A stretch of DNA of 64,000 nucleotides from Mesotoga sp. Brook.08.105.5.1 (lineage in GTDB: Bacteria > Thermotogota > Thermotogae > Petrotogales > Kosmotogaceae): NCBI RefSeq assembly GCF_002752635.1, contig NZ_AYTW01000017.1, forward strand, positions 62,001 to 126,000, written 5' to 3'. A program made the position numbers and the translations under genes. The notes beneath the pieces are model-generated. The model was given only the letters and a program-made list of their open reading frames with translations, did not search any database and was not told the DNA's origin. Shown piece after piece: positions 45,763 through 55,050 of this stretch (within the stretch, counting starts at the first letter, position 1; every line of letters begins with the position of its first letter).

Positions 45763-47820
45763 TCATTCTCTAAGTAGTCTTAGAGAGTTCATAACAGCTA
45801 CAAGAGTTACTCCGACATCTGCAAATACAGCCCCCCACATGTTCAAGAGACCCAGAGCGCCAAGGCAGATGAAAAGGATTTTTATTCCCAAAGAGATTAC
45901 GATGTTTTGGATAGCTATGGTATTTGTCAGTCTTGAAAGCTCTATCGCTCTCGCGACTTTTGTGAGGGAGTCACTTGAGAGAACTACGTCTGCTGTCTCT
46001 ATCGTTGCATCTGCTCCAGAATTTCCGATAGCGATCCCAACGTCAGCTCTAGCGATTACCGGGGCGTCGTTTATGCCATCGCCAACGAAAGCTGCATGTT
46101 TCCCTCTTCTCAAAGCCGATTCCACAATGTTCATTTTTTCCTCGGGGGTTGCTCCAAAAACGAAACCATCAAGCTCGAGGCTGGTGGACACAGAGGCCGC
46201 GGCATCGTAGTGGTCACCGGTAAGCATCACTATCTCCTTGATCCCAAGTTTTCTCAATCTAGCCAGGGCTTCTGACGAATCGTCCTTAAGAGCATCTGAC
46301 AACTCAAACACTCCCTCAATGCTGCTATCTATTACCATAAACAGCTTGTTGGATCCATTGTCTCCCTTGTACTCGATTCCAAGATCCTCTAGGAGGCGAT
46401 AGTTGCCGACACTGATTTCCTTGCCGTCGACTTCGGCTTTGACGCCCTTCCCAGCTATCTCTGAGTAGTTGGAAACGCTCTTGTAACTGGGAATCTCAGA
46501 GACCAACCTAACGAAACGATCTGCAATAGGATGAGTAGAATAGCTCTCAATAAGAGCTGCATATTCCAGCAACTCTCTTTCACTGTATTGGCCAACTTTT
46601 TCCATTCTAGTGATTTCTGGTTTTCCTTTAGTAAGTGTCCCCGTCTTGTCAAAAAAGATCGAGTCTACTTTTCCTAGAGACTCAAGATAGTTGCTTCCTT
46701 TGAAGAGTATTCCTTCTCTCGAAGCCTTTCCGATTCCTATGAAGTAGCTTAATGGCACGGATATTACCAGAGCGCATGGACATGAGATTACAAGGAGTAT
46801 TAGCGCTCTGTGAAGCCACTCAGATATCGTACCTCCCAAAAGCAAAGGCGGGAAGATGGCGACAGATGCTGCAATCAATATTACAAACGGAGTATAGATT
46901 CTTGAGAATCTTGTGATGAAACGCTCCTTGCTCGACTTTCTCAGAGTTCCTTCTTCTACCAATTCAAGCATTCTGCTTGTATATGACTTCTCAAGAGTAG
47001 CTGAAGCTACAACTTCTATCACACCGGACTTATTGAGTGTTCCTGCGATAACAGCGTCTCCTTCACCGACCAAAACAGGATCGCTTTCTCCCGTAAGAAG
47101 CGATTTGTCGAGTGAAGTGCTTCCTGAGTCTATTACTCCATCGATAGGGATCCTGTCACCAACTCTCACAATGAATCTGTCGCCGGGCCTAATCTCTCTT
47201 GCAGGTACTGTCTTCAACACTCCATCTACCATTTGAACAACTTCATCAGCTCGAAAATCAATGAGTTCTTTCACCGATCTCCTAGACTTCCGCAAAGCCA
47301 GCGATTCCAGAAGCTCGCCAAGACTGTAGAAGATCATTACTGCCACTGCCTCTGGCAGTTCGTGAATCAGAAATGCACCCAGGGTCGCCACAGTCATCAG
47401 GAAATTCTCATCGAAAAAGTCTCCCCTCAGAAGGTTCTTCAGGGCCCTCAAGAAAGTATTGCCACCGGCGACGAGATAAGCGATCACAAACAGACCATAT
47501 TCGAGAAACTCTCTGTCTCCGTGAAGAATTGTGGACAAAGCGATCGCAATTAGAAGCAGAGCTGTTGAAACAATCAGTCTTGTCAGTTCCACAACGGGAA
47601 AGTCTCTCACAATCTTGGAGTGTTCTAGCAGTGAGAGTTCTGGATCTTGTTCCTTTATTATCTCATTCAGCTCGTCCAGTGAGTGATTATTCTCACCATA
47701 TATAACAACAGTTGCAGAAGAGAAATCAATCTTTGCATTAATCCCTGATCGTTCAAGCCGGTCTTCAATTTTGACTGCGCATTTAGGGCAATCTAGACCT
47801 TCAATTCTGTACTTCATCAT
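45763..47820 (-). CDS. P1B-type heavy-metal ATPase (Zn/Cd/Pb exporter)
   Basis: The 685-residue pump has one N-terminal heavy-metal domain with GLDCPKCA (CxxC), about eight membrane segments, the metal-binding SCPCALV motif, phosphorylation site FFDKTGTLTKG and GDGINDAPVIA. The CPC motif together with the CxxC domain and the ArsR neighbour suggests export of Zn2+, Cd2+ or Pb2+ rather than Cu+, which is an inference. The start is ATG 47820 or 47817, inside the end of arsR (20-base overlap), after GAGGTTGAG. Confidence 0.92.
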   Translation of the reverse strand: MMKYRIEGLDCPKCAVKIEDRLERSGINAKIDFSSATVVIYGENNHSLDELNEIIKEQDPELSLLEHSKIVRDFPVVELTRLIVSTALLLIAIALSTILHGDREFLEYGLFVIAYLVAGGNTFLRALKNLLRGDFFDENFLMTVATLGAFLIHELPEAVAVMIFYSLGELLESLALRKSRRSVKELIDFRADEVVQMVDGVLKTVPAREIRPGDRFIVRVGDRIPIDGVIDSGSTSLDKSLLTGESDPVLVGEGDAVIAGTLNKSGVIEVVASATLEKSYTSRMLELVEEGTLRKSSKERFITRFSRIYTPFVILIAASVAIFPPLLLGGTISEWLHRALILLVISCPCALVISVPLSYFIGIGKASREGILFKGSNYLESLGKVDSIFFDKTGTLTKGKPEITRMEKVGQYSERELLEYAALIESYSTHPIADRFVRLVSEIPSYKSVSNYSEIAGKGVKAEVDGKEISVGNYRLLEDLGIEYKGDNGSNKLFMVIDSSIEGVFELSDALKDDSSEALARLRKLGIKEIVMLTGDHYDAAASVSTSLELDGFVFGATPEEKMNIVESALRRGKHAAFVGDGINDAPVIARADVGIAIGNSGADATIETADVVLSSDSLTKVARAIELSRLTNTIAIQNIVISLGIKILFICLGALGLLNMWGAVFADVGVTLVAVMNSLRLLRE

Positions 47821-48172
47821 CCGACTCAACCTCAACCAATTCGTCAAAGTGCTCTTTTGCGATCTTTATCAGATCAATAACGTGATGGTCGCCTAAAGAG
47901 TATAGGACTGATTTCCCTTCTCTTCTACTCGTTACGAGTCTGAATGACCTAAGTAGCTTGAGATGATGAGAGATTGTTGGTAATGTTAATCCAAGAATTT
48001 CTGCAAGATCACATGTGCATAAGTCGGCGTTTGAAAGGAGGAAGACGATCTTTGTTCTGGTCTCATCGGAAACAACCCTAAAAAGCTCCGAAAGACCTGA
48101 GACTTCTTCCGCAGACTTTCTGTATCTCTCTTTGTCGACGTGGATTTCTCGACTTGGGCAAAGGGTGCTCAC
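47801..48172 (-). CDS. ArsR/SmtB-family metal-responsive repressor
   Basis: The 123-residue regulator has the winged-helix DNA-binding segment LGLTLPTISHHLKLL and, in the preceding helix, ADLCTCDLAE. The two cysteines match the metal-sensing alpha-3 site of CadC/ArsR proteins (ELCVCDL), and a further cysteine stands near the N-terminus (CPSRE), as in CadC. It likely releases its operator when Cd, Pb or Zn is bound and so induces itself and the overlapping ATPase. GTG 48172 is preferred because AAGGGGG lies six bases before it. Confidence 0.9.
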   Translation of the reverse strand: MSTLCPSREIHVDKERYRKSAEEVSGLSELFRVVSDETRTKIVFLLSNADLCTCDLAEILGLTLPTISHHLKLLRSFRLVTSRREGKSVLYSLGDHHVIDLIKIAKEHFDELVEVESDDEVQN

Positions 48173-48187
48173 CAAAAACCCCCTTAA

Positions 48188-48238
48188 CGATTAGATGGTT
48201 ATCTAATCGATTATACTTCTTTTGGCTGCACTGGTCAA
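48188..48238 (-). promoter_or_regulatory. Promoter and operator of the arsR-metal ATPase operon
   Basis: On the minus strand TTGACC (48233-48238) and TATAAT (48210-48215) are spaced by 17 bases, a near-consensus promoter. Directly after the -10 box lies a perfect inverted repeat of nine-base arms CGATTAGAT/ATCTAATCG (48188-48196 and 48201-48209) that would cover the transcription start, the usual position for an ArsR-family operator. Confidence 0.85.
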
Positions 48239-48239
48239 G

Positions 48240-49509
48240 TTATTTGCCCAATACTCTCGCAGGCGTTGAAATAAGAAGCCCCTTACCACCAAAAGTGAAA
48301 ACACCCTCAACGTAATAGACTGTCGGTTGTTCAAACGAGAATTCAATTGCCTGGTTATCTTCGATAACCTTGAAGTCAAACTCTGATCTTTTGAAGTCGC
48401 CTTCAGGAGAAGAAGATGTGAAGATTCTTAGTTCCTTCAGCTCTGAGTCCCCTCTCTCGACTGTCGGGATGAACTTTGTGGAACTCCCGGATCGTTCTTC
48501 TGAAATGCTCAATGAAGGGAGAATCTCTCCCGCATTGAGATTATGGATCATCGAACTGATTGCTTGGGTTACCGTAAAGACTTCGTATTCATGTCCTGCG
48601 TTCGCAGCGTAAACCATGGAAGAATAGCCTGATAGTTTGTCTTTGTACAACCTTGAAGCGTCTATTGGCCAGTAGGGATCGTTAGTTCCAATAACAATAA
48701 GTTTCGGGATATCGAGTTCAGAACGATAGGTGAAGGGATCTATGTACTCAAGCAAATCTCTCTTTGTCGGATCATCTAAATTATCTAGGATTCCACTTTC
48801 AACATATTCTCTTATTGAGGGACTAAAGCTTCCCCAGAACTCGAGCTGATGTTCCATTTTGCAGCGACATTCAGATTATCAAACGTGATGGGAACGATTC
48901 CTGTAACTCTCTTATCCATGGCAGCGGTGAGCCAGCAAGTCCATCCCCGTTTAGACCCGCCTGTCAAGATGAAGCCGTCTACAGTGTCTCCGTTATCCCT
49001 CGCATAGTTATCTAGGAGACTCATGGAAATGATGGTCGATTGAACCACAGGTAAGAGAGCGGGCCAACTGTAGTCACCGGTCTCAATGCATTAGGAGAAT
49101 GAGTAACTCAATAACCAATCCTCCCTAAGGCCACCAAAGAGGGGTTGGTTTGGAATATCAAATAGGACTGCAACATATGTTCGGTTTTGAAGTGCCAGCA
49201 ATCTAAATAGGGAGAGTTCTTCCTGAGAATACTTGAAATTCCCTGCGATGAATACTACCGCAACATTAGATTTCACGCTGGGCGGTCTAATAATCATTAG
49301 GTGGTTCTGCCACTGAATATCCTGTCATAAAACGGAATCGAATCGAATTGTTTCAATCTCTATCAGTCCTTGCGAGGGTGTATCTACAACATGTGAGTTT
49401 GCTTCTTGGAGGGTTGAAGGAAGAGCGTGTGTTTGGAGAAAAGCATTTATTGTGACTCCTGAAAGTGCAGTTGCAGCAATCAAAATTGACGAAATGACAT
49501 AATCCTCAT
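48240..49509 (-). pseudogene. PhoPQ-activated pathogenicity-related (PqaA-like) hydrolase, multiply broken
   Basis: Pieces in three frames together spell an exported PqaA-type protein. They are a signal-like IAATALSGVTINAF (about 49440-49490), QDIQWQNHLMIIRPPSVKSN, VDGFILTGGSKRGWTCWLTA (48930-48990), FWGSFSPSIREYVESG and PKLIVIGTNDPYWPIDA, with stop at 48240. Lesions seen are a frame change just after the ATG at 49509, an in-frame TGA at 49325-49327 where homologues appear to have Trp, a frame change near 49090, and one in the A run near 48857-48860. The gene began one base after the WYL regulator stop, so both were one operon. It can no longer give a full protein. Confidence 0.85.
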
Positions 49510-49510
49510 A

Positions 49511-50188
49511 TCAATCACTCAATACCTTTTCCAGAATATTGGTAACTACTCTTAGCCTATCAATCACATCATCCGGTGCAACGATCCTTATCGCTTCATT
49601 TGAAGCAATAAACATTATCAGGTCCCCAAATCGGAAGAAGCGATAAGTTTGAAGCTTACTGTCAAGTTCAAAGGTAACCTCTTTGAATTCAGCCTCGCGG
49701 GGAACCACTCTGTTCCACAGCATTGGCTCCTCAACGTAGTGTATGCTGGAGACTCTTGCTGTCTCAACTGTGTCGGTCCTTATGATACATAGATGTCCAT
49801 CTTCGTGTATTCCGTAGAATACCTCGTGCCTCTGGTCAAAGCAAGCAGGATGGAATAAGAATTCACTTCCCCCTCTAAGAACTAGCCTCACCGCTTTCTT
49901 CCGCTCGACTGCTTTCAGTAAAGTGAAGCTCACCCGATCCTCAGCTATCATCTGTGATTTCATGCTGTCTTCGAAGAGAGAAGGAAGGCGGTAAGACTCA
50001 GAGTAGAAGTATTTCCCTCTTTTTCTAGAGTACTTGAGTGGTGCTCCCAGGTTTATTCTCAAGTATCTGAAGTCCCTTAATGCCTGCCGGCTTGAGATTC
50101 CGAACTTCTGAGTATACTCTTTCATGGAGGCTTTGTCGTTGGTTGACAGGCGGTTGTGAAGCCAGATAATTCTCATTTCTCTAGACAT
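49511..50188 (-). CDS. HTH/WYL-domain transcriptional regulator
   Basis: The 225-residue protein has an N-terminal winged-helix part (EYTQKFGISSRQALRDFRYL, residues 23-42) and a central WYL-like ligand domain (KAVRLVLRGGSEFLFHPACF), followed by a C-terminal extension. Proteins of this type are DNA-binding switches, often linked to defence or stress genes. The start was set at ATG 50188, preceded by GGAGGTGGCAGAC; the GTG at 50197 lies in that site. The downstream target gene in the same direction is now a pseudogene. What it senses is unknown. Confidence 0.8.
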   Translation of the reverse strand: MSREMRIIWLHNRLSTNDKASMKEYTQKFGISSRQALRDFRYLRINLGAPLKYSRKRGKYFYSESYRLPSLFEDSMKSQMIAEDRVSFTLLKAVERKKAVRLVLRGGSEFLFHPACFDQRHEVFYGIHEDGHLCIIRTDTVETARVSSIHYVEEPMLWNRVVPREAEFKEVTFELDSKLQTYRFFRFGDLIMFIASNEAIRIVAPDDVIDRLRVVTNILEKVLSD

Positions 50189-50316
50189 GTCTGCCACCTC
50201 CGGTAGCTCGGATGAAGCCTGCCATCTTCGCAGAACCGTATTTGAAGATGATAGAATTGCATTAGTATTATACAGAATTGAATAGACTAAATCCAGAAGA
50301 GAGCAATGGAGAGCGT

Positions 50317-50976
50317 ATGATTAGAGGGATCATTTTCGATCTGTTCGGCACTATTGTAAGTAATAGAAGGCTTTTCAGACCAATTTGCTCGAAAATGGCA
50401 GAAGACGTTGAAGTTCAATCGGAAGAGATAGAAAGAGACTTTGTCAGTCTATACAGAAGGTACTTCAATGACTGTCATAAGATGCCGTTTCAACCTGAGA
50501 GATACTACTACTATCTCCTTATAGCGGATCTCATCGACAAGTACAAGTTGCCGGGAGATATGGAATCATACTGTAATTACATGTATGATTCTTTTTCAGA
50601 ACTGCCGGTTTATCCCGATTCAAGGGTCTTGAAGAGGATCTGCAAGGACTATAAAGTTGCAATTCTGACGAATGCCGATGACGTCTTTGTCAGAAAAGTG
50701 GTTGAGAGAAATAGAATCCCTCATCATGTGCTATTGACTTCCGAAACGGCAAGATCATATAAGCCTTCAGAAGTGATTTTCAACGAGGTTCTTCTAATGT
50801 TGAAACTTGCCCGGAACGAGGTTTTGTTCGTTGGCGACAGCATACAGGTCGACATGCTTGGAGCCGCCGGAGCTGGAATTAAGGGTATACTTATTGATCG
50901 CTCAAAGTCTTATTTTGATTACGCACCCAGAATCGAAAGTTTGGAGGATTTGCCTAGTTTGCTAAGGCAGTATTGA
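50317..50976 (+). CDS. HAD-superfamily hydrolase
   Basis: The 219-residue protein has the four HAD motifs: nucleophile Asp in IIFDLFGTIV, motif II ILTNADD, the lysine in SYKPSE, and FVGDSIQVDMLGAAGAG. A helical cap lies between motif I and II, as in phosphoglycolate phosphatase or haloacid dehalogenase relatives. ATG 50317 follows GGAGAGCGT. Its 3' end overlaps the convergent aldolase gene by 23 bases. The substrate cannot be told. Confidence 0.88.
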   Translation: MIRGIIFDLFGTIVSNRRLFRPICSKMAEDVEVQSEEIERDFVSLYRRYFNDCHKMPFQPERYYYYLLIADLIDKYKLPGDMESYCNYMYDSFSELPVYPDSRVLKRICKDYKVAILTNADDVFVRKVVERNRIPHHVLLTSETARSYKPSEVIFNEVLLMLKLARNEVLFVGDSIQVDMLGAAGAGIKGILIDRSKSYFDYAPRIESLEDLPSLLRQY

Positions 50977-51991
50977 GAGCAGATTCGAATTCTGTCAGGA
51001 CTCTGTCGATATCATCGCGCGAGACATTCAGATTCGTCACAAAGCGCCACTCTCCACCTTCTGGGGGATTTATCTTAATACCTTTATCCAGCAGTGTTGC
51101 TACTATAGGTTGTGAACTGACTTTCTTCGTGATTCTGAAGAAGACCATGTTTATATCCAGCCTTTCATTGAAGACATCCACATTTGGGATCTTCGAAAGG
51201 CCTTCGGCGAGATACTTCGCATTACAATGGTCGATTGAAAGACGATCTGTCATCCCTTCTAGAGCATATATTCCTGCTGCCGCGATGATTCCGACCTGGC
51301 GCATCGCTCCTCCCATAATCTTTCTTCCCTTTCTTGCTTTGGCAATGAACTCCTTGGTCCCGGCTAGCATTGAACCAATCGGCGCCCCAAGTCCTTTCGA
51401 TAGGCAGAACATTACCGAATCGGAATTTGCGGCGATTTCTGCCGGGCTAACCCCTGAGGCGATTGCAGCGTTGAAAATCCTCGCTCCGTCTAGATGGAGG
51501 GGGACATTTCTCGCTCTTGCCAATTCGTAGACTTCACTCATATACTTTAGAGGGAGTGTTATACCGCTTGAGTGCGCGTTTTCAAGGCAAATGAGGCCGG
51601 TTCTAGGATAATGAAGGTCTTCTGATCTGATCGCTTTCCTTATTCTCTCCACAGAGGGCATCCCATCGTCACAATCAAGGGTTCTCATTTGAACGCCCGC
51701 TATGACCGCAGAAGCACCTGCTTCGTGAACTATTATATGATTTGAGGCCGGGATTATTACTTCATCACCCCTGAGCGTGTGAGTAAGAATTGAGAGCTGA
51801 TTTCCAAAAGTTCCGGAGGGTACAAAGAGAGAGGCCTCCTTTTTGAGAATACTTGCTGCTATCTCTTCAAGCTTGTTTACTGTCGGGTCGTCTCCGTAAA
51901 CATCGTCTCCTACTTCGGCGTTGGCCATCATCCGGCGCATTTCCTCTCCTGGAACTGTAACTGTATCACTTCTAATATCGATCAGCTTCAC
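50954..51991 (-). CDS. ltaE: Low-specificity L-threonine aldolase
   Basis: This PLP enzyme splits threonine or allo-threonine into glycine and acetaldehyde. The 345 residues include the start IDIRSDTVTVPGEEMRRMM, GDDVYGDDPTVNKLEE, the substrate and PLP region LHLDGARIFNA, and the PLP lysine in FCLSKGLGAPIGS. The length is standard. On the minus strand GGAGGTGCTGTC precedes the start, and TTTATAAT about 25-30 bases further upstream is a likely -10 box. Convergent overlap with the HAD gene. Confidence 0.93.
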   Translation of the reverse strand: MKLIDIRSDTVTVPGEEMRRMMANAEVGDDVYGDDPTVNKLEEIAASILKKEASLFVPSGTFGNQLSILTHTLRGDEVIIPASNHIIVHEAGASAVIAGVQMRTLDCDDGMPSVERIRKAIRSEDLHYPRTGLICLENAHSSGITLPLKYMSEVYELARARNVPLHLDGARIFNAAIASGVSPAEIAANSDSVMFCLSKGLGAPIGSMLAGTKEFIAKARKGRKIMGGAMRQVGIIAAAGIYALEGMTDRLSIDHCNAKYLAEGLSKIPNVDVFNERLDINMVFFRITKKVSSQPIVATLLDKGIKINPPEGGEWRFVTNLNVSRDDIDRVLTEFESALNTALAN

Positions 51992-52304
51992 GACAGCACC
52001 TCCAAAGGTTTGTTATGAAAACAATTATAAACCAAAATCACGATATTGAAAAAAAGCCGGATCTGATGATCCGGACTATATGGGGTTCCTATCTAAGGGG
52101 GATAGGGGGGTTATAAACTATAATTATTCTAATTTGTTTTTGTTAATATCACTTTGTGTTAATGGGGCAACATTATGCAGGATGAATTACTTATTGCTTA
52201 ATACCTGATCGAGATATTAACCTAGCGCTGTCTGAAATCAATGGCTGTAGCTACACTATATAGGTGCTTATAGAAATGACACTGCAAAATGCAGTAGATA
52301 GATG
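51992..52304. other. AT-rich intergenic region with a terminator hairpin
   Basis: At 52057-52074 the arms CCGGATC and GATCCGG form a hairpin that, on the minus strand, is followed by CTTTTTTTC (52049-52056), a Rho-independent terminator for transcripts coming from the DUF3795 gene. The ltaE promoter region lies left of it. Nothing else is recognised; GGGGGATAGGGGGG at 52097-52110 is a G-rich tract. Confidence 0.6.
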
Positions 52305-52726
52305 TTACGCTAGAAGAAAGATATTCTCGAGAAAAAGAAAAATCGCGGTTCCGGCAAAGCCTTCATATCTTGCCTGCTCTTCACTGTTCTCGAAATGTTC
52401 TCTGTGTACCTTATCTAGCCTTCTTCTTGCGCCGGGTAGGGTTCTTAGAAACCTATCAAGTGTCTCGCAAGGGTAGCGATCGGATTCTCCACAATTTGAA
52501 ATAGCCCTTTTTTCACAACAGATCTTGAAGGGCAACCTTCGCACAGTCTGAAATGCACATCACCGTGGCAACCGCTGCAGTTGATATCCATGAAGTTGAG
52601 GTCGAATCCGAAATCTTTTGACCATCTACTTGCCGTTTCCCTTCTCATTGAATCATCGTTGGCTAGAGTGGCTCTGTATGTGTCGCACTTAGTGCAGTCG
52701 ATCCCGCAGAATGCTATCATATTCAT
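52305..52726 (-). pseudogene. DUF3795-like cysteine-rich protein gene with a frameshift
   Basis: The first half (from ATG 52726) reads MNMIAFCGIDCTKCDTYRAT, then FMDINCSGCHGDVHF and RLCEGC, typical of DUF3795 proteins. In that frame the next residues lose similarity and a stop comes at 52445. Moving to the neighbouring frame near 52528 restores the family pattern: FKICCEKRAISNCGESDRYPCETLD, given here as adjoining motifs, ending at 52305. A single-base change in the CCC of TTGCCCTTC would explain this. The function of the family is unknown; its cysteines probably bind metal. GGTGGT precedes the start. Confidence 0.75.
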
Positions 52727-52818
52727 ACCACCACCTGAACCTGCGACAATCAATAGCGTCTACTCATGAGTAGAGCATAGCATTATGAGAGAAAAAGACA
52801 AATCTATGGAGGTAGAAC

Positions 52819-53556
52819 TTGAAACCAATAGTAACCGAAGAGGTTTACAAAGTGAGATACTACGAGCTGAAGAACGATTGGAAGGCCTCAATTTCTGCTA
52901 TTATGGATTATTTTAACGACATAGTCACTCTTCAGACAGTTGAGATCGGTCACGGCGTGGAGGTTATGAGTAAGGGCGAATATGCCTGGCTTCTGCTTCG
53001 TTGGGATATTGCAGTTAGCAGGTATCCAGATTTCATGGAGAGCGTGGTTGTCAGGACTACCCCGCATTCAATGGACAGGTTCTATGCTTATAGGCGTTTC
53101 GAGATATTCGACAATTCAGGGCTACGTATTGTTGAGGCAAATTCGCAGTGGATCTTGATCGATCAGAATCGACGAAGACCTGTTCGAATTGGAGAAGAGC
53201 TCTACAGAAGATATGGTATTGACGAGGGTTTTCACCGACCACTTTCTTTCCCTAAGATCTCTGTGTTTGAGTCAAAGGGAGAAATGACTACTCTGAGAGT
53301 TCGAAAGTCAGATCTAGACACTAATGGTCATTCGAATAACGTATCGTATGTCAAATGGCTTATGGAAGCGATTCCGGAAGAATTTGATGGCAAGACACTT
53401 CGAAGACTTACTATTGAGTACCGGCATGAATCTAGAAAAGAGGATGAGGTTCTTGTGGACGGGGTATTTCAAAATAAAAGTAGTTTCGTTGAGGGCCTTC
53501 ATAGAATCAGCAAGCGTGAAAAGCTTCTGACGCTAGCCAGAACAGAGTGGATATGA
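52819..53556 (+). CDS. Acyl-ACP thioesterase
   Basis: The 245-residue protein consists of two hot-dog domains, as in FatA/FatB. The second domain carries the active-site pattern DTNGHSNNVSYVKW (DxNxHxNN, residues about 173-186), and the first has WKASISAIMDYFNDIVTLQ near the N-terminus. It would release fatty acids from ACP and so set chain length. The start is TTG 52819 with GGAGGT six bases upstream. The 3' end merges with a bidirectional hairpin. Confidence 0.9.
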   Translation: MKPIVTEEVYKVRYYELKNDWKASISAIMDYFNDIVTLQTVEIGHGVEVMSKGEYAWLLLRWDIAVSRYPDFMESVVVRTTPHSMDRFYAYRRFEIFDNSGLRIVEANSQWILIDQNRRRPVRIGEELYRRYGIDEGFHRPLSFPKISVFESKGEMTTLRVRKSDLDTNGHSNNVSYVKWLMEAIPEEFDGKTLRRLTIEYRHESRKEDEVLVDGVFQNKSSFVEGLHRISKREKLLTLARTEWI

Positions 53557-53578
53557 AGGACGGTGTGTGCCGTCCTTC
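53555..53578. terminator. Bidirectional terminator between thioesterase and KamA-like gene
   Basis: Nine-base arms GAAGGACGG (53555-53563) and CCGTCCTTC (53570-53578) with a six-base loop lie exactly between the two convergent stop codons, touching the first. Confidence 0.75.
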
Positions 53579-54682
53579 TTAAACAAGAGTATCTGGATCT
53601 ACGTAGTCTTCCAGCCAATAGGCATCAGGATTTCTATCGAAAGCCATAAAGAGATCGTATCTTCTGGGATCTGCGGCTCTATGGTACTTCATATATATTT
53701 TGTTTTCATCAAGACCTACATATTCAATCTTTCCCGTTGCATGAGACATAACAAATCGAGCTCTCTTGGCAAGGCCCGAGACACCGTCTATCGACTTCTT
53801 GAAGATTTCGTAACCTCTTTCGGCAGGGACTGCGTAGGTGTGATTGCCTTTTGTAGGTCTGCACTGGAATACATAATAAGGGGGAATCCCAATGAACGAG
53901 AGCTTCTTGAATAGATCTGTCATGACCTCAACGCTGTCGTTCACTCCTCTTATCATAGGTGTTTGGTTGCATATTACCGCTCCGGCATCCCTCAAAATGT
54001 TTAGGCCCTTTACCGCTTGATCTGTCAGTTCTCTCGGGTGGTTAAAGTGGGCCATTATATAGATTCTCTTCTGTGGAGTACTGTACTTACTGATCATTTC
54101 TGGCAGATCGGGATCGTTTATTATCCTATAAGGATTGAATGCAACCATTTTACTCCCGAACCTTATTATGCCCACGTGATCTATTTCTCTTAGCTGTCTC
54201 ACAATGTCACCGAGTTTTTCTGTGGATAGTATTAGTGAGTCTCCTCCTGTGAGAAGAACATTTGTAATCTCTCTGTGTTTCCTAATATACTCTATTCCTG
54301 GCCTGACGTCATTCACTACCTCTTTGTTGTCTGTCGAAAAGAGTCTCTTTCTAAAGCAGAACCTGCAAAAGCTTCCACAGACCTTCGAAACAAGGAGCAA
54401 AGCAGTATCTGTGTACTTGTGTTCCGTTCCAGGGGCTACAGCATACTTGTGCTCCTGAGAAGCATCCAAATCCCCCCACTCGTCGAGTTCTTCAAGATCG
54501 GGAACGATTATCCTCTTTATTGGGTCGTGAGGATTATTCCAGTCAATAAGTCCCAGATAATAGTCGTTGGCCCTAAAGGGATAGACTTCCGTAACCCTTC
54601 TTATTTCTCTTATCCGTTCTTCACAAAGGCCCTCGATTTTGTCAACACTTGTGAGGTATTTAGGACTATGCAAATTCACCAC
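53579..54682 (-). CDS. KamA-family radical SAM protein of unknown substrate
   Basis: The 367-residue protein has the cluster motif CGSFCRFC (CxxxCxxC), LLTGGDSL and the family core RGVNDSVEVM. At the position of lysine 2,3-aminomutase Asp293 it has Arg (FQCRPTKGN), and the Asp330/Lys337 region reads MSHATGK, so the lysine is kept and the carboxylate is lost. It is thus a PLP/SAM enzyme of the aminomutase group but not a lysine 2,3-aminomutase; it belongs to a widespread subgroup without assigned function as far as I know. It is also shorter at both ends than KamA. It is a single gene between two terminators. Confidence 0.85.
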   Translation of the reverse strand: MVNLHSPKYLTSVDKIEGLCEERIREIRRVTEVYPFRANDYYLGLIDWNNPHDPIKRIIVPDLEELDEWGDLDASQEHKYAVAPGTEHKYTDTALLLVSKVCGSFCRFCFRKRLFSTDNKEVVNDVRPGIEYIRKHREITNVLLTGGDSLILSTEKLGDIVRQLREIDHVGIIRFGSKMVAFNPYRIINDPDLPEMISKYSTPQKRIYIMAHFNHPRELTDQAVKGLNILRDAGAVICNQTPMIRGVNDSVEVMTDLFKKLSFIGIPPYYVFQCRPTKGNHTYAVPAERGYEIFKKSIDGVSGLAKRARFVMSHATGKIEYVGLDENKIYMKYHRAADPRRYDLFMAFDRNPDAYWLEDYVDPDTLV

Positions 54683-55050
54683 TCCTTACATTTGGATTTA
54701 GTTACACTAGAACACTTCTCTTCTGAATCGAGAAGGATCACAAAAAACCAGATTCCCGGACAACTGGACTACTCAACGTTAACCATGAAGCTACACTTAT
54801 CCTAGAGGAACACGAAGAATCAATGATATTAATCATACGAGTAAGCCAGCTTCGCACTCAAGAAACATGAGTCTGTGCACAAATAACGATAAATTATAAC
54901 ACATGAACTACTCTGCCTCGCTTAGATCGACGCATGATCTTGTTATGGATCTTCAAATGAGCTTTACAAGACCATACACCTAGGGGGTATAGAGAGAAGT
55001 GAAAAGCCCCTCCGGAAAGAGGGGCTAGTATTGGTGAAATATCGGGAGTT
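54683..55050. other. Intergenic region without a gene
   Basis: These 368 bases hold the upstream region of the KamA-like gene (no clear ribosome site nearby) and, at 55005-55026, the terminator of the repeat protein gene. No protein-like frame or RNA gene is seen. Confidence 0.5.
55001..55026 (-). terminator. Terminator of the cadherin-like repeat gene
   Basis: AGCCCCTC (55005-55012) and GAGGGGCT (55019-55026) form an eight-base stem with a six-base loop; on the minus strand TTTTC follows. It is 25 bases past the stop codon. Confidence 0.8.

Noticed and set aside
52264-52476. Plus-strand frame of 70 codons
   Set aside because: It lies antisense to the DUF3795 pseudogene and has no ribosome site.
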